Source of the DNA: Chamaecyparis obtusa
Taxonomy: Eukaryota; Streptophyta; Pinopsida; Cupressales; Cupressaceae
Assembly (NCBI GenBank): GCA_027943335.1
Contig: BSBK01001302.1
Location: 2,491,501 to 2,555,500, forward strand
Direction of reading: 5' to 3'
DNA length: 64,000 nucleotides
Within the stretch, counting starts at the first letter, position 1, and each line of letters opens with the position of its first letter. This document shows positions 59,562 through 64,000 of this stretch, piece by piece. Position numbers and translations under genes: made by a program. The notes beneath the pieces were generated by a model. The model was not told where the DNA came from and did not search any database. It saw only the letters and a list, made by a program, of their open reading frames with translations.

Positions 59562-60660
59562 TTAAGGAAACCAGTAACTAGTTTTGGTTCTACCCAGCAT
59601 AATATACCAAGGAGCTTTGCGACTCGCCAAGGTCAAATTTTGTGGTGAATGGCGATCTTTAGCCCTTAACTCTTCAGGCATCCTAACCCATTTATGGATG
59701 CTGGCTATAATGGCTGGAGGGATCTTTGTAGCAGTAAATTCTTCATAATCTTTCAAAGCCCTCTCCCTTAAGGGATAAATTTTATGTTTCCCATTTTCAG
59801 TCAATGTAACCTTTACCCAATCATAGAATATTCTTCTAGCCTCCTTAGTCTCAGGCCTAACATGGAGTGGAATCTCCATCTCATCACCCATGTAGAGTCT
59901 AGCTTGGTGCTCCCTACTAATTTCATTTTGCACCCAAGACATAAAGGCCCGGAGTTGGATATCTCCCACATACATGAGTGAGTTCCAATCTCTATCATTA
60001 GGGACTGCTAGGTTGTATAGGTATAGTTCACATAACAGATTCTTAATATGCATTGGAGAGGAATGAAATGCATCATGAAATTCATGTGGTGTAGCAAATG
60101 AAGGACTGAGTCCTTGGACTATTCTAGTTATTTAAAAATTTAAAAATTATTCTTTTAGGAATAGTTCATATACCTGTGAGGGTGACCTGCACTTCATTAA
60201 TTCTGGAATGAGTTATGTAATTTGTGTGACTTTCTCCTCCAATACCACAATTTTCTCTGATTGCTGCTCAATTTGATGAGTTTTCTCATCAATAACATGT
60301 TTCAATTTTTTCTTCTCCAATTGCCATTGTGCTCTTTCTAACAACATCTATTGATACAAACTCAACCCAGTTGTTAATGGAGTAGAGATGTCTGGAGGCA
60401 ACATTGGACCTTGATTATCAATATTAGTCCATCCTGGGGCTAAATTAGGAGTTTATTTTTCCTTATTACTTGTAGAATTTTTGTCCACCCATAAAACAAT
60501 GGCCCACTCAAGGTTCTTTTCTGCACATTGCTCAACTACCTGGGCAAGGGTATCCAACCCATCATGTCTTAACTTTTCAAAAAAACCATTGACAATATCT
60601 ATGTTAATCTTAGGAAATTTTTCAGAGGGTCATATAAAATATAATAGACCACACATGAAG
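59562..60660 (-). pseudogene. Unrecognised minus-strand coding frame of family H element
   Basis: The segment 60053-59562 is open for 163 codons (MHIKNLLCELYLYNLAVP...). Upstream, readable pieces continue to about 60620 with several stops: a helical segment (GFFEKLRHDGLDTLAQVVEQC), a Pro-rich linker, and a probable coiled coil (ERAQWQLEKKKLKHVI...EKIVVLEEKV, about 60350-60230). The whole may be one decayed Gag-like or accessory protein of about 350 residues. No retroviral catalytic motif is visible. The position just upstream of the tract at 59331 makes it the element's last coding region. Confidence 0.45.
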
Positions 60661-60943
60661 TAGCTGCACATATAGATATCTAAAGATCAGATAGTGTTGT
60701 GAAGTTATAGCATTGACAAAGCACTCAAGGATTGAATCAATATTAGATTAGAAGGCTACCGAGCATAATTAAGAGGAGAAATCTATTACAACAAGGTGAT
60801 AATATTTAAGTACTTATCAGATCTAAAATTAGGCAAAGTTCATTGCTATATAAAGATCAAATTTACTATTTCTCTCTAACCATTGCTATAGACTTAAATC
60901 TCTTAACAGAGTATACCTAAGATTGGGATGAATGTTTCTTTAA

Positions 60944-62036
60944 ATGGGTGCAAATGGAGCAGTGAGTGGGAAAGGAGATATTCAAATTTTAAACTTGACC
61001 AAGGGAGGGAATGAAGGAGATGGTGTTGGATCATCGGGTTTTGGAAGTCAACAGGGTGAGACTGATGAGGTTGGATTGCAAGGAAAGGATCCCGATGTTG
61101 GGTTGGGGCTTGGGGACTCGGGTGGGGGTCCCAAGCCTGATGAATCTGCAAAAAAAAGGATGACCCATGTCAAAACTATCAAAAATTGGGCAGGGCTTTT
61201 TGGCATTAAGCCTGCGGGTAAGTCCTCTCTTCCCCCTGTGAAGAATATCTAACCTTGAGCAAGTTTCCTTTGCTATTACCATTACTAATCAGATTATTGA
61301 TTTCAATATATCAAGAATGGTTAATTCTCTGGTCAGGCGGTTTCTCGAAGCCCGCCCAAATATTAAGGTGGTTAGGGAATTTGTCAAGAGGAAATGGGTT
61401 TTGAAAGGACAAGTTGAGGTGGTGGCTTTGCCCAAAGGTTGCTTATCCTTATCCTTTTCCTATGAAGAAGATCTTAGGAATACCCTCTATAGCAGCTCGT
61501 GGATGATAGGGAAGCATTCCATGGTACTACATAAATGGTGTCCAAACCTTAATATGCAAGATGAATCAAATGTGCAGGCTCTCATCTGGGTGAATCTTCT
61601 TGGTCTGTCACTTGAGTTTTGGGTGGAAGATGTTTTTAAGGGGATTACTAATGTCTTTGGTGAACTTTTATCTATGGACCCTGTGACGGTTTCTAGGAGA
61701 TGTCTCACTTATGCCAGGATTTGTGTGGGGATTCACCAGGGAATGGATATGTTAGAATCTATAACCCTCCAGTCCAAAATGGGTTCTTGGGTCCACAAGA
61801 TTGAGTGTGAGTCTACACCATTTGTTTGTTTCCATTGCAAAAAAATTGGACAGTGTTCAAAACATTGTCCCAGTAAAATTTCTCAACCAAAGAAACAAAA
61901 AAAGGTGTGGGTGAGAAAATTTGGTTGTGAATCCAACTCCAATGGGAAGAGTGTCAATGGTAAGATAGAAGAAAATAAGGAGGAGAAGTTCATTCTTGAA
62001 GAGGTAAGTGGGACTTCTCCCTCTGGTGCAGGGTAG
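60944..62036 (+). pseudogene. LINE ORF1 (DUF4283 and zinc knuckle)
   Basis: The first part (60944-61252) is Gly-rich and ends with KNWAGLFGIKPAGK. A one-base shift near 61250 moves the frame, which then reads through RMVNSLVRRFLEAR and the DUF4283 region (WVLKGQVEVVALPKGCLSLSFS, ...HKWCPNLNMQ) to 62036. A CCHC knuckle at about 61830-61872 reads CFHCKKIGQCSKHC, where the usual His has become Gln. This pair of domains is typical of plant LINE ORF1 proteins, which bind the element RNA. The protein ends with a basic and then acidic tail. Confidence 0.8.
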
Positions 62037-62654
62037 AGTAAGGAGATAAGCACAAAAATTATTGCAGAAGCTCCTCAAAGGAGAGTTCAGGAATCCTTTG
62101 CTAAAGTGCAGAGAAGTTCAATGGGTAACACAGAAGATAAGGACATCTTTGATGTGAATCTTATTGAGAGAGAAATTGTAGGAGTCTGCATTAGCAAATA
62201 TCCATCAATACAGAGGAATGATGAGGTTTTCTAGGATGCCCATAATTGTGTTGTTCTTAGTTTTTCTAAAGTTTCTTCTCAGAAACCTTTATTTACTCCT
62301 ATTGGATCAAGTAAACATGTAACCCCTTGAAGTTCATTCTACAAAATGGAGAGATGTGATAGACATTGATGCTACTTTACTTGGGTGTGATGATGTGACT
62401 AAATATGGATGGACATATGTGGAAAACAAAAACAAAATGAAAAATAAGAAAAAATAAGGATATATGAAGGTGACTAAGGATGTTGTGGTATCAGCTAGAA
62501 GCACTATAAGTAGTAAAATTGGAGATGTGGGAGCCATTCATGTCTCCCCATGAAGGCCCTCAAATCAAAAAAGAAGAGCGTTAGAGGCCAGTAAGAACAT
62601 AGCAGATGGAAGTCAAAAAACCATCCTAGAGTTAGGACCTTTCCAAAAATAACG

Positions 62655-62939
62655 AAGATTATCTTATAGAATGTAAGAGGGTTAAACAATCCTCATAAAT
62701 AGGATATGGTTAGAAACATGATCAAAGGCAATAAATCAGATATTGTGTTACTTCAAGAAACAAAAATGTCTAAGGAAAAAATTGAGAATCTTTTTTTTTT
62801 TAGTAATGGAAAGTCCTTAGGTGGAGATGTTGAAGGGGCCTTTGGGGGTATTGTGGTTATGTGGAACTATACCATTATCAGGGGGGAGGTTATCTCTCAA
62901 GGTAACAATATGGCTAATGTTAGATTTTGGCATATTAAG
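62655..62939 (+). pseudogene. LINE ORF2, N-terminal endonuclease part
   Basis: After a stop in the first line (IIL, stop, NVRGLNNP, stop) the frame reads KGNKSDIVLLQETKMS and later FGGIVVMWNYTII. These match the start of the APE-type endonuclease of plant LINEs (NVRGLNNP..., LLQETK with the catalytic Glu). A Gypsy LTR interrupts it at 62940. Confidence 0.8.
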
Positions 62940-63902
62940 TGATGCAGTCAAAGTTGGAGGATCCAATTAAGGACTATCTGACCTTCCAGGAAAACCAATA
63001 CATAGTGGAATTACACAACAATAACAATAGATCTGATATAGAACAAAAATCTTTATTCATCAAATCACTGATTACATGCAATGTGTCGGGCTATAAGGCC
63101 TTCCTGGTTACGGCCAAATACAAAGAAAGTAATAGTCTACAAGATCTTGTAGGATCCAAATCAATTCCACAACTTCCTCAATCAGCTAGTCTAGGTCTGC
63201 AACACATAGCACACTGGTAGGCACCCAAGAAAGATCTAAACTTGTACTCCAACTTCCAAGAAATCTTCCTGTTCCTATGCTCAAAGGCCACTAACTCTTC
63301 TAGATGATCTTGTCTCCCTAAACAACTACTCAAATGTCCTATAAATACTCATCCCCAACCACAAGTCATCTTAGATGAAACAATTAACTCCTACAAATAA
63401 TTATTAAATGCCAAAACATCAGTCGGCTCTCAAATAGCCTTACAAATAAATAAAATCTCCAAGATGGCCCCAATGGTCATTAGATCTGCATAGAAGAATA
63501 CAACACACCAGATCTAGGTCCTCTCATGCCTAACGGTTGATCCATAACTCGAGGAACGCAACCCAAATTAAATGCACCAGTCGACCAAGACAAGAACACC
63601 AGTCGGTAAGACTGATTACCGAGTAGCAGAGAAATAACTGAGCGCCAGTGAACTAACCACGCCAAGCATCACTGAGAAACACAGTTATCACCGAGTGCTA
63701 GGAATAACTGACACCTTCAATTATCGAGCATTCTTCAGAGACTGAGCACCCTAGTAAACACTAAAACTAAGCAACCAAACTCCAAAACCGAGCAAAATAC
63801 TCCACCAACTAAGATCAAAACTATCAATCTACCTTCAAAGACAAACATATTTTTGGTTGATACAGGATTGCCAAGAATCCTAGGATGCTCCTACATCAGA
63901 CA
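62940..63902 (-). repeat. Gypsy-3 LTR, minus strand (963 bp), 3' LTR
   Basis: The left end TGATGCAGTC and right end ACATCAGACA are the reverse complements of the Gypsy-1 LTR termini. The GGATTGCCAAGAATCC region (63866-63881) and the GGCCTTCCTGGTTACGGCC region (about 63097-63115) match that family. It is about 285 bp longer than the 677-bp Gypsy-1 LTR. To the right the internal 3' end follows, so this is the element's 3' LTR and the body lies beyond the window. Confidence 0.75.
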
Positions 63903-64000
63903 CCCCAGGTAAAGAATATTTTCTCATAAGGAAATTAGGAACGTCCCAAGGGAATCAGAACAGGTATGCCAAATCTGTTCCTAACCCATATCTCTTCTTG
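63903..64000 (-). mobile_element. Gypsy-3 internal 3' end, cut by window edge
   Basis: The reverse complement resembles the end of the Gypsy-1 chromodomain region (LDLAYL... near 63970 against NLDVAWIIP of Gypsy-1), followed by an AT-rich stretch to the LTR. Only about 100 bp are present. Confidence 0.5.

Larger units (their letters stand above)
60944..62939 (+). mobile_element. LINE (L1-type) fragment, cut by a Gypsy LTR
   Basis: ORF1 (60944-62036) is followed by a linker and the start of the ORF2 endonuclease (about 62655-62939). The right side is interrupted at 62940 by a minus-strand Gypsy LTR, so reverse transcriptase is not in the window. No LTR or primer site flanks it on the left. 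Frameshift and stops show that it is dead. Confidence 0.8.

Noticed and set aside
62334..62537. Minus-strand hydrophobic frame over the LINE linker
   Set aside because: It runs against the LINE coding strand and has no known domain.
1..64000. A bacterial-type system such as CRISPR, operons or a prophage
   Set aside because: The sequence is eukaryotic, with plant retrotransposons throughout; no CRISPR-like regular spacing and no bacterial gene was seen.

Overview
The window is nuclear plant DNA from a large, repeat-filled genome. A conifer or other gymnosperm is the best guess, because long LTRs, old nested retroelements, large gag-only elements and an AT-rich background fill almost everything; this is inference and no species is claimed. 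No tRNA, rRNA or CRISPR feature was seen. No intact protein-coding host gene was found. Two host-type coding remnants remain: an AAA-ATPase pseudogene (51311-52779, +) and a plant mobile domain pseudogene (42237-42981, -).

Layout. 1-2944: minus-strand Ty1/Copia remnant (gag, protease, start of integrase, PBS, LTR family B). 2945-9480: 3' end of another minus-strand Copia element (LTR family A), split by a non-autonomous LTR element, LARD-1 (3739-8270), with a perfect 5-bp target duplication. 10450-11244: a plus-strand family B LTR. 12078-32955: one Ty3/Gypsy chromovirus-type element (Gypsy-1) split twice, by LARD-2 (13584-20736, in gag) and by a complete Copia element, Copia-1 (24090-31839, between integrase and chromodomain). 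33985-34910: an LTR with 75-bp U3 repeats, a TATA box and a tRNA-Trp-type primer site. 38093-42236: a 5'-truncated second Gypsy copy that abuts the mobile domain pseudogene. 44260-47526: a gag-bearing element without recognisable pol, with a 336-bp TRIM inside its gag. 51311-52779: the AAA-ATPase pseudogene. 56040 onward: an LTR with a cluster of W-box cores. 58100-60660: a minus-strand element with an unrecognised coding frame. 60944-62939: a LINE (ORF1 and start of the endonuclease) cut by a minus-strand Gypsy LTR (62940-63902) that continues off the right edge.

The parts form a layered record. By eye the LTR pairs differ by about 10% (Gypsy-1), 8% (Copia-1) and 2% (LARD-2), which agrees with the nesting order. 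Coding decay is mostly by stop codons that a single C-to-T or G-to-A change explains, with no net frameshift over several kilobases, as expected for silenced, methylated elements. The most unusual features are three non-autonomous element families with their own unrecognised reading frames, stop codons shared by two separate Gypsy copies, and regulatory-looking structures inside LTRs (75-bp tandem repeats, hairpins, W-box cluster). All percentages are estimates by eye.
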